A DNA stretch of 64,000 nucleotides from Salimicrobium humidisoli (GTDB lineage: Bacteria > Bacillota > Bacilli > Bacillales > Halobacillaceae): positions 1 to 64,000 of the forward strand of contig NZ_NSGH01000004.1 of the NCBI RefSeq assembly GCF_002295105.1, written 5' to 3'. A model generated the notes under the pieces. That model saw only the letters and a program-made list of their open reading frames with translations, was not told where the DNA came from and did not search any database. The position numbers were made by a program, and so were the translations under genes. Numbering within the stretch: position 1 is the first letter of the stretch; every line of letters begins with the position of its first letter. Positions 1-8,049 of the stretch are shown piece by piece.

Positions 1-30
1 GAGACCCCGGAGTGTGGGTTTTCACGAGGG

Positions 31-126
31 AGGCTCGGGCGTTCGTCCGCGGAAAGCGAGTGGTATTCGCCCGCACGAACTGCACAAAAAAAGCTTGCAG
101 AAAAACACGGGGTTTCTCTACAAGCT
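31..126. repeat. folded intergenic palindromic element
   Basis: No coding region is visible in this stretch. It can fold into two stems. The first has nested arms GTTCGT (41-46) with ACGAAC (75-80), GCGG (49-52) with CCGC (71-74), and GCGA (56-59) with TCGC (67-70). The second pairs AGCTTG (92-97) with CAAGCT (121-126). It looks like a REP-like palindromic repeat or the 3' untranslated end of an upstream gene outside the window. Only one copy is present here, so repetition in the genome is inference. Confidence 0.45.
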
Positions 127-128
127 GG

Positions 129-153
129 GACTGACGGAGGTCAGTCTTTTTTT
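129..153 (+). terminator. intrinsic terminator of an upstream gene
   Basis: Perfect 7-bp stem GACTGAC (129-135) and GTCAGTC (140-146) around a GGAG loop, followed by seven T. It would end a transcript entering from the left of the window and insulate the nag operon. Confidence 0.85.
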
Positions 154-214
154 GTGAATCGTGGACAGGAACCCTCACCGAAGTTCTTAGACCTCGGGAG
201 GGCAGGTGACAGCG

Positions 215-367
215 TAATCGTTACCTTCGGACGTCCCTGAAGCTTCCGAACGTAACGTTTTCTCCTGAATCGTGACCTTCAAAGAAGAATATCCTCCGCG
301 AAGGGAAGGAAAACGGTAGAATCGTTACCTTCAGCACCTGAACATTCCCGTGAAGGGAACGATAACC
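215..367. repeat. cluster of AATCGTKACCTTC repeats
   Basis: This gene-free spacer holds three direct copies of a 13-14 bp motif: TAATCGTTACCTTC at 215-228, GAATCGTGACCTTC at 267-280 and GAATCGTTACCTTC at 319-332. An inverted relative, GAAGGGAACGATAAC, lies at 352-366, and a GAAGGGAAGGA variant at about 302-312. The three direct copies are exactly 52 bp apart. The same motifs recur at 47672-47790. Function unknown. Confidence 0.7.
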
Positions 368-396
368 GGATTCTCTCAAATTGCAGTTCCACTAAA

Positions 397-413
397 ATTG
401 GTATAGACAACTA
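397..413 (+). promoter_or_regulatory. NagR (dre-type) operator
   Basis: The sequence ATTGGTATAGACAACTA resembles the DasR/NagR dre operator (TGGTNTAGACNA core). It overlaps the -35 element of the nag promoter, so bound NagR would block RNA polymerase. The GntR repressor is encoded by the last gene of the same operon. Confidence 0.7.
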
Positions 414-432
414 TATACGTGAGTGATAGAAT
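404..432 (+). promoter_or_regulatory. sigma-A promoter of the nag operon
   Basis: TAGACA (404-409) and TAGAAT (427-432) with a 17-bp spacer. The start point would fall near 439, inside the cre site and about 34 nt before the nagE start codon. Confidence 0.6.
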
Positions 433-436
433 TTAT

Positions 437-450
437 ATAAAGCGTTTTCA
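437..450 (+). promoter_or_regulatory. cre site (CcpA) of the nag operon
   Basis: ATAAAGCGTTTTCA matches the cre consensus TGWAANCGNTNWCA at 12 of 14 positions and lies at the predicted transcription start, a usual position for CcpA repression. This fits glucose repression of GlcNAc use. Confidence 0.6.
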
Positions 451-472
451 AATAAAGAGAGGAGTTTTTACC

Positions 473-1861
473 GTGTTAGCATTTTTTCAACGAATAGGGA
501 AATCACTGATGTTCCCCATTGCCACTCTTCCGGCTGCGGCGCTGCTTCTGCGCCTCGGCATGGACGATATGCTTGATATCGACTTCATCGAAGCTGCAGG
601 AGGCAGTATTCTTGATAACCTTCCGCTCATATTCGGTATAGGTATCGCGATGGGATTTGCGAAAGATGGAGGCGGAGGCGCGGCCCTGTCCGGGGCTATC
701 GGGGTTCTCGTCTTACAGGCGGGAGTCGAAGCCATTAACGAGGACATTTCCATGGGCGTATTCGCCGGTATCATTGCCGGTATCTCAGCCGGTATGTTGT
801 ACAACCGGTTCTACGATATCAAACTTCCGGAATATTTATCTTTCTTCGGAGGAAAGCGCTTCGTCCCGATTGTGACGTCCGCTGCCATGGTAATCATGTC
901 TTTCATCATGGGGTATTTATGGGTTTATCCGCAGTATGCGCTTGATGCGACGGCCCAGTGGATTCTTTCTTCCGGGGAAGCAGGGGTCGGTCTTTACGGA
1001 TTCCTGAACCGCCTACTGATTCCGGTCGGGCTTCACCACGTCATGAACACACTGATCTGGTTCGATTTCGGAAGCTTTACGACGGCTGCAGGGGAGACAG
1101 TGAACGGGGAGATCAACCGTTTCCTTAAAGGGGACCCTGAAGCCGGGTACTTCCTTGCAGGTTTCTTTCCGATTATGATGTTCGGTCTGCCCGGTGCCTG
1201 TCTCGCCATGTATGCGGCTGCCAAAAAAGAGAAGAAGGCTATTGTCGGCGGGATGCTCGGAAGTATCGCTCTTACTTCCTTCCTTACGGGTGTTACGGAA
1301 CCGATCGAGTTTTCTTTCATGTTCCTCGCTCCGCTTCTATATGTGGTCCACGCCGTGTTGACCGGAATATCGATGATTGCGGCTTATATGCTTGATGTGC
1401 GGCACGGATTCGGATTTTCGGCCGGACTGATCGACTATTTACTGAACTTTAACATTGCACAGAATCCGCTTATGCTTCTGGTGCTCGGGCTCGTCATGGG
1501 AGCGGTGTACTTCGTCGTTTTCTACTTCCTCATTACGAAACTGGACCTGAAAACACCAGGACGTGAGGATGACGACGAAGAAGATGCCGAAGAAGCGCCG
1601 AGTGGAACATCCGACTATGATGAAAAAGCGGTCGCCTATCTGCAGGCCCTCGGCGGTGAAGAGAACATCGACACGCTTGATTACTGTACGACAAGACTCA
1701 GACTTACGATGGAAGACAGAGAGAAAGTGGACGACAAGAAGCTGAAACGTGAAGGGGCACGCGGTGTCATCAACATCGGTTCGAAAAACGTCCACGTAGT
1801 TGTAGGCACAAGTGTCGAGTTCCTCGCAGAAGCGATCAAAAAACAGATGAAGGATAAATAA
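473..1861 (+). CDS. nagE: PTS N-acetylglucosamine transporter subunit IICB
   Basis: Imports N-acetylglucosamine across the membrane while phosphorylating it to GlcNAc-6-P. The 462-residue protein has an N-terminal IIC membrane domain of the glucose/GlcNAc family and an acidic linker near residues 365-385. It ends in an IIB domain with the phospho-accepting Cys at about residue 405 (motif DYCTTRLRL). No IIA domain follows, so phosphate must come from a IIA encoded elsewhere, as for B. subtilis NagP. The GTG start at 473 was chosen because GAGAGGAG precedes it; an upstream in-frame GTG at 419 lies within the promoter. It is first gene of nagE-A-B-R. Confidence 0.93.
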   Translation: MLAFFQRIGKSLMFPIATLPAAALLLRLGMDDMLDIDFIEAAGGSILDNLPLIFGIGIAMGFAKDGGGGAALSGAIGVLVLQAGVEAINEDISMGVFAGIIAGISAGMLYNRFYDIKLPEYLSFFGGKRFVPIVTSAAMVIMSFIMGYLWVYPQYALDATAQWILSSGEAGVGLYGFLNRLLIPVGLHHVMNTLIWFDFGSFTTAAGETVNGEINRFLKGDPEAGYFLAGFFPIMMFGLPGACLAMYAAAKKEKKAIVGGMLGSIALTSFLTGVTEPIEFSFMFLAPLLYVVHAVLTGISMIAAYMLDVRHGFGFSAGLIDYLLNFNIAQNPLMLLVLGLVMGAVYFVVFYFLITKLDLKTPGREDDDEEDAEEAPSGTSDYDEKAVAYLQALGGEENIDTLDYCTTRLRLTMEDREKVDDKKLKREGARGVINIGSKNVHVVVGTSVEFLAEAIKKQMKDK

Positions 1862-1876
1862 GAGGAGGTGCACGGG

Positions 1877-3034
1877 ATGAGTGTCGAGTATCAAAATGTG
1901 CGTATTGTGCAAACGGATCGTACCATTGAAGGGGGAAGTGTACTCTTTGAAGAAGGCGAAATCCGCTATGTGAGTGATTCCCCTCTCGACCGGGGGGATA
2001 CGGTCATTGACGGGAAAGGTCTTTCTCTGTTTCCCGGGTTCATCGACGTGCATATCCACGGAGCGAACGGCCACGATGTAATGGACGCCACTCCCGAAGC
2101 CCTGCAGGGCATAGCGGAGATTCTTCCGGAAGAGGGGACTACGTCATTTCTTGCTACTACGATGACCCAGTCCCCGGAAAATATAGAGCGTGCTCTTCGC
2201 AATGCCGGCTCTTTTACGAGTGAAAACGTAAGGGGGGCCGAAATGCTCGGAGTACATCTGGAGGGGCCGTTCATATCCGAGAAGAAAGCCGGTGCCCAGC
2301 CCGTGGATTATATCTGTGAGCCCTCCGTCACCAAGTTCGAATCCTACCGTGAAGCCGGTAATGACAAAATCAGGCTCGTGACGCTGGCCCCCGAAGAAAA
2401 AGGCGGGGAGGAGCTGATCCGTCATCTGAAAGCAAAAGGTATCATCGCCTCGATGGGTCATACAGATGCAACGTTCGATGAAGCGGAAGCCGCTGTTGAA
2501 GCGGGAGTGAGTCACGTGACGCACTTATACAACCAGATGAGCGGGCTGCATCACAGGGACCCGGGCGTGACCGGAGCGGCTTTCACGGATCCGCGTCTTA
2601 TGGTGGAACTGATTGTGGATCATATCCATTCACGCAAGGAAGCTGTCGAGATCGCCTACAGACAGCTTACGGATGAGAGGATGCTGCTGATTACGGATGC
2701 AATGCGGGCCAAATGTCTGCCGGAAGGCACTTATGACCTCGGGGGCCAGGATGTGACCGTTGAAAATCAGAAGGCGGTTCTTGAAGACGGAACGCTTGCC
2801 GGGAGTATACTTACTCTTTCAAAAGCGGCGTCTCTTATGAAAAAACATCTTCAGCTGTCGGATCAGGAATTGCTGGCCATCACTTCCGGAAATGCAGCCG
2901 GCGAACTTGGAGTGGGACACAGGAAAGGTGGTATTGCACCCGGAAAAGATGCTGATTTCGTACTCGTTGATGATGAATTCAACGTACGTGCGACATGGTG
3001 CCGGGGAGAACTGGTATATGAAAGGAAGGAATAG
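1877..3034 (+). CDS. nagA: N-acetylglucosamine-6-phosphate deacetylase
   Basis: Removes acetate from GlcNAc-6-P to give glucosamine-6-P, the first cytoplasmic step after NagE. This 385-residue amidohydrolase shows the metal-binding DVHIHG motif near residue 57, HLEGPFI, MGHTDA, THLYNQM, and the catalytic Asp at about 274 in LLITDAM. ATG at 1877 is preceded by the strong site GAGGAGGTG, so the GTG inside that site at 1868 is not the start. It starts 15 nt after nagE and stops 2 nt before nagB, which suggests translational coupling in one operon. Confidence 0.95.
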   Translation: MSVEYQNVRIVQTDRTIEGGSVLFEEGEIRYVSDSPLDRGDTVIDGKGLSLFPGFIDVHIHGANGHDVMDATPEALQGIAEILPEEGTTSFLATTMTQSPENIERALRNAGSFTSENVRGAEMLGVHLEGPFISEKKAGAQPVDYICEPSVTKFESYREAGNDKIRLVTLAPEEKGGEELIRHLKAKGIIASMGHTDATFDEAEAAVEAGVSHVTHLYNQMSGLHHRDPGVTGAAFTDPRLMVELIVDHIHSRKEAVEIAYRQLTDERMLLITDAMRAKCLPEGTYDLGGQDVTVENQKAVLEDGTLAGSILTLSKAASLMKKHLQLSDQELLAITSGNAAGELGVGHRKGGIAPGKDADFVLVDDEFNVRATWCRGELVYERKE

Positions 3035-3036
3035 GA

Positions 3037-3774
3037 ATGGAAGTTATCGTTGTGAGAAATTATGAGGAAATGAGCCGGAAAGCAGCCTCTATTATAGAGG
3101 AAAAGGTGAGTGCTGAGCCTGACTGCGTTCTCGGACTGGCTACCGGAGGAACGCCGCTCGGCACGTACGAGCAGCTCATAGAGGGACACAGATCACGCGG
3201 AATCGACTATTCCGGGGTGACGACGTTCAACCTTGATGAGTACGTGGGTCTGCCGAGAGATCACAGTCAGAGCTATCATACGTTTATGCAGGAACAGCTC
3301 TTCTCGCACATCCCTTTTTCGAATACGTACATTCCGAACGGGGAAGCAGAAGATCTGGACAAAGAGTGCAGAGAGTATGAAGCACTTCTCGATAGAGAAG
3401 GTCCTGCAAACATTCAGCTGCTCGGGATAGGGAGTAACGGTCACATAGGGTTTAACGAGCCGGGAGCTTCCTTTGAAGCCGGAACGCACGTGGAAAAGCT
3501 GGATCAGGTCACGCGGGAGGCGAACGCAAGGTTTTTCCCTTCTCTTGAAGCAGTACCGACGGAAGCCGTCACGATGGGAATCGCTTCTATTCTGAAAAGT
3601 GAGGAAATCCTCCTGCTGGCTTCAGGAGCGAATAAACAGGAGGCTATCCGGCGGCTGCTGAAAGGAGAGATGGACGAAATGTTTCCCGCTTCGGCTCTCT
3701 ACAATCATAAAAATGTTACATTGATTGTGGACGAAGAAGCTTACGGGAAGGACGTGGACGCCAGTGCTGAATAA
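3037..3774 (+). CDS. nagB: glucosamine-6-phosphate deaminase
   Basis: Converts glucosamine-6-P to fructose-6-P and ammonia, feeding GlcNAc carbon into glycolysis. The protein has 245 residues, close to the B. subtilis enzyme and shorter than E. coli NagB, which carries an extra C-terminal allosteric part. Visible motifs are the N-terminal GLATGGTPLGTY loop, NLDEYVGL with the catalytic Asp near 68, and NGHIGFNEPG with the ring-opening His near 136. The ATG at 3037 directly follows the nagA stop, and its 3' end overlaps the start of nagR by 11 nt. Confidence 0.95.
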   Translation: MEVIVVRNYEEMSRKAASIIEEKVSAEPDCVLGLATGGTPLGTYEQLIEGHRSRGIDYSGVTTFNLDEYVGLPRDHSQSYHTFMQEQLFSHIPFSNTYIPNGEAEDLDKECREYEALLDREGPANIQLLGIGSNGHIGFNEPGASFEAGTHVEKLDQVTREANARFFPSLEAVPTEAVTMGIASILKSEEILLLASGANKQEAIRRLLKGEMDEMFPASALYNHKNVTLIVDEEAYGKDVDASAE

Positions 3775-4492
3775 AGAATCTCCTCTGCCGATGTACTACC
3801 AGATAGAAGAGGATCTGAAACGGAAGATCGAGTCCGGTATTTATAACTATGGAGAGGCGATCCCCTCCGAAAGAGAGCTGTCCGAAACCTATGAAGTGAG
3901 TCGCATGACCGTCCGTCAGGCGATTTTGAATATGGTCCGGAATCGTATCCTTTACAGGGAAAAGGGGCGGGGCACGTTCGTAGCCGAAGAAAAATTCGAA
4001 CAGCCTCTTCAGGGGGTCACAAGCTTCAGTGAAGACATGAAACGCCGCGGACTCACCCCTCATAACGAACTGCTCATATTCGAGAGGCAGGACCCGGACG
4101 AAACGACGAAAGACCTCCTTCAGCTGAAAGAGGAAGAAGTCTATTACCTGAAACGGATCCGTTATGCGGATGACGAACCGATGGCTATCGAAGAGACTTT
4201 CATACCGGTACATCTTTTTCCGGAACTCGATGCCGACAGACTGGAAGGCGTCTCCTTTTACGAATATATCGAAACGAAAACGGCGCATTCGATTGAACGG
4301 GCCAGACAGACGATTGAGGCGGGTACAGCTGTTTTCGAAGAAGCCCGGCCTCTTTCCATCGAAGAAGGAGATGCGATCCTGCGGATAGAGCGTATCGGTT
4401 ACCTGAGTACCGGCGTACCTTTTGAGAGGAACACATCCATTTATCGCAGTGATCGCTATAAATTCATCAGTGACATGCAGAGAGAAAAGTAG
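3764..4492 (+). CDS. nagR: GntR-family GlcNAc regulator (NagR/YvoA type)
   Basis: Transcription repressor of GlcNAc catabolism in the HutC/UTRA subfamily; its relatives bind glucosamine-6-P or GlcNAc-6-P as inducer. In 242 residues it has an N-terminal winged helix (PSERELSETYEVSRMTVRQ) and, from about residue 80, a UTRA effector domain with the QPLQGVTSFSEDM signature. GTG at 3764 was chosen because the product then begins MLNKESPLPMYYQ, as in B. subtilis NagR. Reading begins inside nagB (11-nt overlap), so the two are coupled. A dre-like operator upstream of nagE suggests autoregulation. Confidence 0.9.
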   Translation: MLNKESPLPMYYQIEEDLKRKIESGIYNYGEAIPSERELSETYEVSRMTVRQAILNMVRNRILYREKGRGTFVAEEKFEQPLQGVTSFSEDMKRRGLTPHNELLIFERQDPDETTKDLLQLKEEEVYYLKRIRYADDEPMAIEETFIPVHLFPELDADRLEGVSFYEYIETKTAHSIERARQTIEAGTAVFEEARPLSIEEGDAILRIERIGYLSTGVPFERNTSIYRSDRYKFISDMQREK

Positions 4493-4521
4493 TCGCTTCT
4501 TCGCTTTTTAACGGTAAAGTA

Positions 4522-4550
4522 TTGAAATTGTGTGAGAATTTTGCGATAAT
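4522..4550 (+). promoter_or_regulatory. sigma-A promoter for the 89-aa gene
   Basis: TTGAAA (4522-4527) and GATAAT (4545-4550), 17-bp spacer. It would give a leader of about 57 nt before the start at 4614. Confidence 0.65.
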
Positions 4551-4613
4551 TGACTCAACTTACAAATTGTCAAACAATTAAATGCGGTTTTCCGTGATAG
4601 AAGGAGTGATCTT

Positions 4614-4883
4614 TTGAAAATCATGACCCAGGTATGGATGGATGCCAGGCATCGCGTCGGGATAATGGAAAGGGAAGACGGACGCCTCGGCAGGACGTAT
4701 CACCCGATTGAAGTTACGGACAGGGAAAAAGGCGAATTTTCCGTAATTGGCAACAAATGGTTCACGACCTATAACGGAGCACGGGAATTTTTCCGGCATG
4801 AAACCAATCACTATACCGTCCAGGGTCGGATGAAAAAGGTCGATGTCACACTGAAACTGGAGACTTTCGTACTTACGGAGTAG
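4614..4883 (+). CDS. hypothetical protein, 89 aa
   Basis: Not recognised. A small soluble protein without signal peptide or membrane segment, rich in charged residues and with several aromatic residues in its middle (KWFTTYNGAREFF). It has its own promoter upstream and its own terminator 12 nt after the stop, so it is a single-gene transcription unit. The TTG at 4614 follows the ribosome site GAAGGAGTG at good spacing; an ATG at 4623 is possible but less well spaced. The clean expression signals argue for a real gene; its function cannot be inferred. Confidence 0.7.
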   Translation: MKIMTQVWMDARHRVGIMEREDGRLGRTYHPIEVTDREKGEFSVIGNKWFTTYNGAREFFRHETNHYTVQGRMKKVDVTLKLETFVLTE

Positions 4884-4894
4884 GAATCGGCTGA

Positions 4895-4924
4895 CACCTC
4901 TATGCCTGGGCATAGGGGTGTTTT
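4895..4924 (+). terminator. intrinsic terminator
   Basis: CACCTCTATG (4895-4904) pairs with CATAGGGGTG (4911-4920) with one wobble, followed by TTTT. Ends the 89-aa gene. Confidence 0.8.
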
Positions 4925-4982
4925 GTGAGGACAATGATAAGTGGGAAAGATCCCGACTTTTATCGACAAAAGGATGAAAAAT

Positions 4983-5522
4983 ATGAAGATATGGCTGAGA
5001 AAACTATTCGTCTCCCTCGTGGCTGTTATGACACTCGGGCTGTACATACCGCAGGTTCCCGCGGAATCCGAAGCTTCCGGGGCGGAAACGGTCAGGGAAG
5101 AGACGGCTTTTTCGGAAGAGCTGTCGCAGCAGCTTACCGTGGAAGACCTGACGGACAAAGCGAAAGAACAGACGTTCACGAAACTGGGGCCGCGCATCAG
5201 GGAGAAAGTAGAAAAGGACATAGTCGAAACCATTTTTCCGGAAATCGAAACAGTAATCGAGTCCCGGGTAAATGCAGGAGAGGTACCTTTGTATGAAATT
5301 TCGGAGAACCCGGCTGCAGGTTACGGAGAAAAAATTTTCAATCTGACAAATACCCGTTCCGGCGAAGAACTGGCGCGCTTCCACGTCAGGCGCGACCTGC
5401 GCCCGGGGGAAGGGTACTGGTTTAACTTCCATTATCATGTGAAAGAAGACGGGTATGAAACCCATTACCCATTGGGAGAAATATACTGGGATAAAAATAC
5501 ACCACCGAAGTGGATGTCGTAG
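4983..5522 (+). CDS. YpjP-like secreted or membrane-anchored protein
   Basis: A 179-residue protein of the YpjP family found in Bacillus; its role is unknown. A hydrophobic N-terminal segment (residues about 7-24, ending before ESEAS) looks like a signal peptide or anchor. The conserved part is the C-terminal half: GEKIFNLTNTRSGEELARF, HVRRD, GYWFNFHYH and the end motif YWDKNTPPKWM, closely like B. subtilis YpjP. The ATG at 4983 lies 8 nt after AAAAGGA; an ATG at 4974 overlaps that ribosome site. The stop is 10 nt before ampS, so the two may be cotranscribed. Confidence 0.8.
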   Translation: MKIWLRKLFVSLVAVMTLGLYIPQVPAESEASGAETVREETAFSEELSQQLTVEDLTDKAKEQTFTKLGPRIREKVEKDIVETIFPEIETVIESRVNAGEVPLYEISENPAAGYGEKIFNLTNTRSGEELARFHVRRDLRPGEGYWFNFHYHVKEDGYETHYPLGEIYWDKNTPPKWMS

Positions 5523-5532
5523 GAGGATGAAT

Positions 5533-6777
5533 ATGAGTACATTTCAGAAAAAGCTTGAACAGTATGCAGACGTCGCATTGCAAAAAGGTATCAACATACA
5601 GGAAGGACAGGGGATTATTATCAATGCCCCGATAGAGGCTGCCGATTTTGTGCACATATTAAGCGCAAAGGCTTACGGACGCGGTGCGAAAGATGTGCAC
5701 GTCCAGTGGGGTGATAACGTCCTCACTTATATGAAAATGAAACATGCAGCAGACGAAGTGCTTGAGAATTTTCCGCGCTGGCGGGCCGAGGGGCTTGAAG
5801 AAATGGCGAAGGACGGCTATTCGGTAGTGAACGTCTACGGACCGGATCCGGATCTTCTGAAAGATGTGGACTCCGAAAGGGTAGCCAAAGCCAATAAGGC
5901 GAGTGCCGAAGCCCTCACAACCTACAGGGATTACATTATGGAAGATAAAATCACCTGGACGATTGTAGCTTTTCCGCACCCGGACTGGGCGAAGAAACTG
6001 TTTCCGAATGAACCGGTAGCATCAGCTCAGGATAAGCTGTGGGAACAGATTTTCCATATTACCCGGATCGATAAGGAAGATCCGATGAAAGCCTGGGATG
6101 AGCATAATGAAAACCTGCGTAAAGCGAGAGAGCTGCTGAATGATAAACAGTTCAAAAAGCTTCACTATAAAGCTCCCGGCACGGAACTTACGATTGAACT
6201 GCCGGAAAATCATATTTGGGCCGGCGGTGCCGCCGAGTCTGTGAAAGGCGTGACGTTCAACCCTAACATGCCGACGGAAGAGGTGTTTACGATGCCTCAT
6301 AAATACGGAGTGAACGGTACGGTGCAGAGTACGATGCCGCTCAACTACGACGGAAACCTGATTGAGAACTTCTCGCTTACGTTCGAAGAAGGGAAGGTCG
6401 TAGATTATAAAGCGGAATCCGGAGAAGAGTCTCTGAAATATCTTCTTGAAACGGATGAAGGAGCGAAGCGTCTCGGAGAAGTTGCCCTCGTACCGGTCGA
6501 ATCACCGATTTCCGAGTCCGGTCACGTTTTCTACAATACGCTGTTCGACGAGAATGCCTCCTGTCATATCGCTCTCGGAAAAGCTTATCCGACCAACGTC
6601 GAGAAAGGCTCGGAGATGAGTGCGGATGAGAGGGATAAGCATGGAGTGAACGACAGTCTCGTGCACGAAGACTTCATGATCGGTTCGGCTGAACTGGATA
6701 TCGACGGAGAGAGAAAAGACGGTACGTTTGAACCGGTCTTCCGCAACGGCAGCTGGGCCGGGGATTTCAGGAAATAG
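5533..6777 (+). CDS. ampS: M29-family aminopeptidase
   Basis: Cytoplasmic metallo-aminopeptidase of family M29 (thermophilic aminopeptidase T, AmpS, PepS) that removes N-terminal residues from peptides. The length of 414 residues is typical. Recognisable family parts are the N-terminal EGQGIIINAPIEAADFV, MPTEEVFTMPHKYGVNGT, and the C-terminal metal-ligand region ISESGHVFYNTLFDENASCHIALG followed by NDSLVHEDFMIGS. The ATG at 5533 follows AGGAGGATG. An upstream in-frame reading exists but lies inside the preceding gene and has no ribosome site. A strong terminator follows. Confidence 0.92.
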   Translation: MSTFQKKLEQYADVALQKGINIQEGQGIIINAPIEAADFVHILSAKAYGRGAKDVHVQWGDNVLTYMKMKHAADEVLENFPRWRAEGLEEMAKDGYSVVNVYGPDPDLLKDVDSERVAKANKASAEALTTYRDYIMEDKITWTIVAFPHPDWAKKLFPNEPVASAQDKLWEQIFHITRIDKEDPMKAWDEHNENLRKARELLNDKQFKKLHYKAPGTELTIELPENHIWAGGAAESVKGVTFNPNMPTEEVFTMPHKYGVNGTVQSTMPLNYDGNLIENFSLTFEEGKVVDYKAESGEESLKYLLETDEGAKRLGEVALVPVESPISESGHVFYNTLFDENASCHIALGKAYPTNVEKGSEMSADERDKHGVNDSLVHEDFMIGSAELDIDGERKDGTFEPVFRNGSWAGDFRK

Positions 6778-6815
6778 AAACGGCACGGGCACAGAACGTG
6801 CGACTCCTTGGAAGA

Positions 6816-6852
6816 GCCCCCTGAACAACATTTTGTTGCGCAGGGGGCTTTT
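6816..6852. terminator. bidirectional terminator
   Basis: GCCCCCTG (6816-6823) pairs with CAGGGGGC (6841-6848), with an inner AACAACA/TGTTG extension, then TTTT. It sits between convergent ampS and the acyltransferase gene. Confidence 0.8.
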
Positions 6853-6874
6853 ATCGAGCCCAAAGGCTTGTACA

Positions 6875-7864
6875 TTACTCTAACGTACGGATTTTTCGCT
6901 TCCAGGGGAGTTTCGCTTCAATCAGCGGCGACGCCGCTTTCATCATGAAAGTGGAAGAGAAGAGGTAGACGATCCCGAGCGATACGAAAAAGACTCCGAA
7001 TACGTCCAGCCAGTGAGTATAGGTGAAAAATTCTGTCTCCCGGAAAAACTGGATGACAAATCCGTGCAGCAGATACACGTAAAGCGTACGCTGACCGAGT
7101 CTCGTGAAAGAGAAATGACGACTCGGTACCCACGACAGTACGGATACTGTCATGGCAGCAGCAAGTACGTAGACACCGAGACGGACCCAGCCGCCGGATT
7201 CGGGACTGCCGAGAGTGGCATAGGATTTGGAGCCGAGCAGCCAGCCGGAGCTGAATTCCGGAAAAAAGACGATCAGCGTACCGATAATTCCCATGGTCAC
7301 GAGCGAACCGGCACGCACAAAAGTGCTCCGCCACATTTTCACCTGACGGATGGTCAGCCAGTAGCCCGCAAGGAAAAACGGAAAGAACACGAAGGTGCGC
7401 GACAGACTGTACGTATGGCCGATGTCGCTGAAATATCCGATGATCAGACCGAGCTCAAGCGAAATAAGGATACCGAGAAGCGGCGGCAGCTTTTTGAATC
7501 CGATGAGCAGAATATGCCAGCAGAACAGACTGATCAGGAACCAGAGAGACCAGTGCGGGTGAAAGAAGCCGTTGTACCACCCCTCGTCCCCGAGAGCATA
7601 GTAATAGCCGCTGTACACTGCCTGAAAAAGGAAATAGGGGAGCAGCAGTTTCTTCATCATTTGCAGTATATATTTTTTGTCCCTCGATCCTTTGGCAAAA
7701 AAACCTGCAAGCAAAATGAAGGCCGGCATGTGGAAGATATAGATGAATGTATATAGATTATTTACAAAGACGGAATCATTCGTCATCGGCTGTATCGCGT
7801 GCCCGAATACGACGAGTACGATCAGAAACAGTTTCGCATTATCGAAAAAAGCATCGCGTTCCAT
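6875..7864 (-). CDS. membrane acyltransferase (acyltransferase-3 / COG3594 type)
   Basis: A 329-residue integral membrane protein that probably transfers an acyl group, most likely acetyl, to a sugar on a polysaccharide or cell-wall glycan; the substrate is unknown. The N-terminus MERDAFFDNAKLFLIVLVVFGH has the start pattern of COG3594 fucose-4-O-acetylase relatives, with the conserved His at residue 22. About ten hydrophobic segments follow, with HPHWSLWFLISLF and YVYLLHGF typical of acyltransferase-3 proteins. It is transcribed alone, with the ribosome site GGCAGGAGAGG before the ATG. Similarity to OatA-type enzymes is at family level only. Confidence 0.78.
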   Translation of the reverse strand: MERDAFFDNAKLFLIVLVVFGHAIQPMTNDSVFVNNLYTFIYIFHMPAFILLAGFFAKGSRDKKYILQMMKKLLLPYFLFQAVYSGYYYALGDEGWYNGFFHPHWSLWFLISLFCWHILLIGFKKLPPLLGILISLELGLIIGYFSDIGHTYSLSRTFVFFPFFLAGYWLTIRQVKMWRSTFVRAGSLVTMGIIGTLIVFFPEFSSGWLLGSKSYATLGSPESGGWVRLGVYVLAAAMTVSVLSWVPSRHFSFTRLGQRTLYVYLLHGFVIQFFRETEFFTYTHWLDVFGVFFVSLGIVYLFSSTFMMKAASPLIEAKLPWKRKIRTLE

Positions 7865-8007
7865 GTGCCTCTCCTGCCTTTTCTATAAGCATTAGTGTTA
7901 TTTATATCGTACTACTTACCGGGGCATTTGTGTATAATTTAAAAAACAATGTTAGCAGAACGTAAAAGAGCTGTAACAGGAAGAGATATCTTTACGAGGA
8001 AAAATAA

Positions 8008-8046
8008 GCAGAGAGGACAGTCAAACCGGCTGTCCTCTCTGCTTTT
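8008..8046. terminator. strong terminator for the YjiH-type gene
   Basis: 13-bp perfect stem GCAGAGAGGACAG (8008-8020) with CTGTCCTCTCTGC (8030-8042). On the minus strand it is followed by TTATTTTTCC, and on the plus strand by TTTTATTTT, so it can act both ways. Confidence 0.85.
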
Positions 8047-8049
8047 ATT

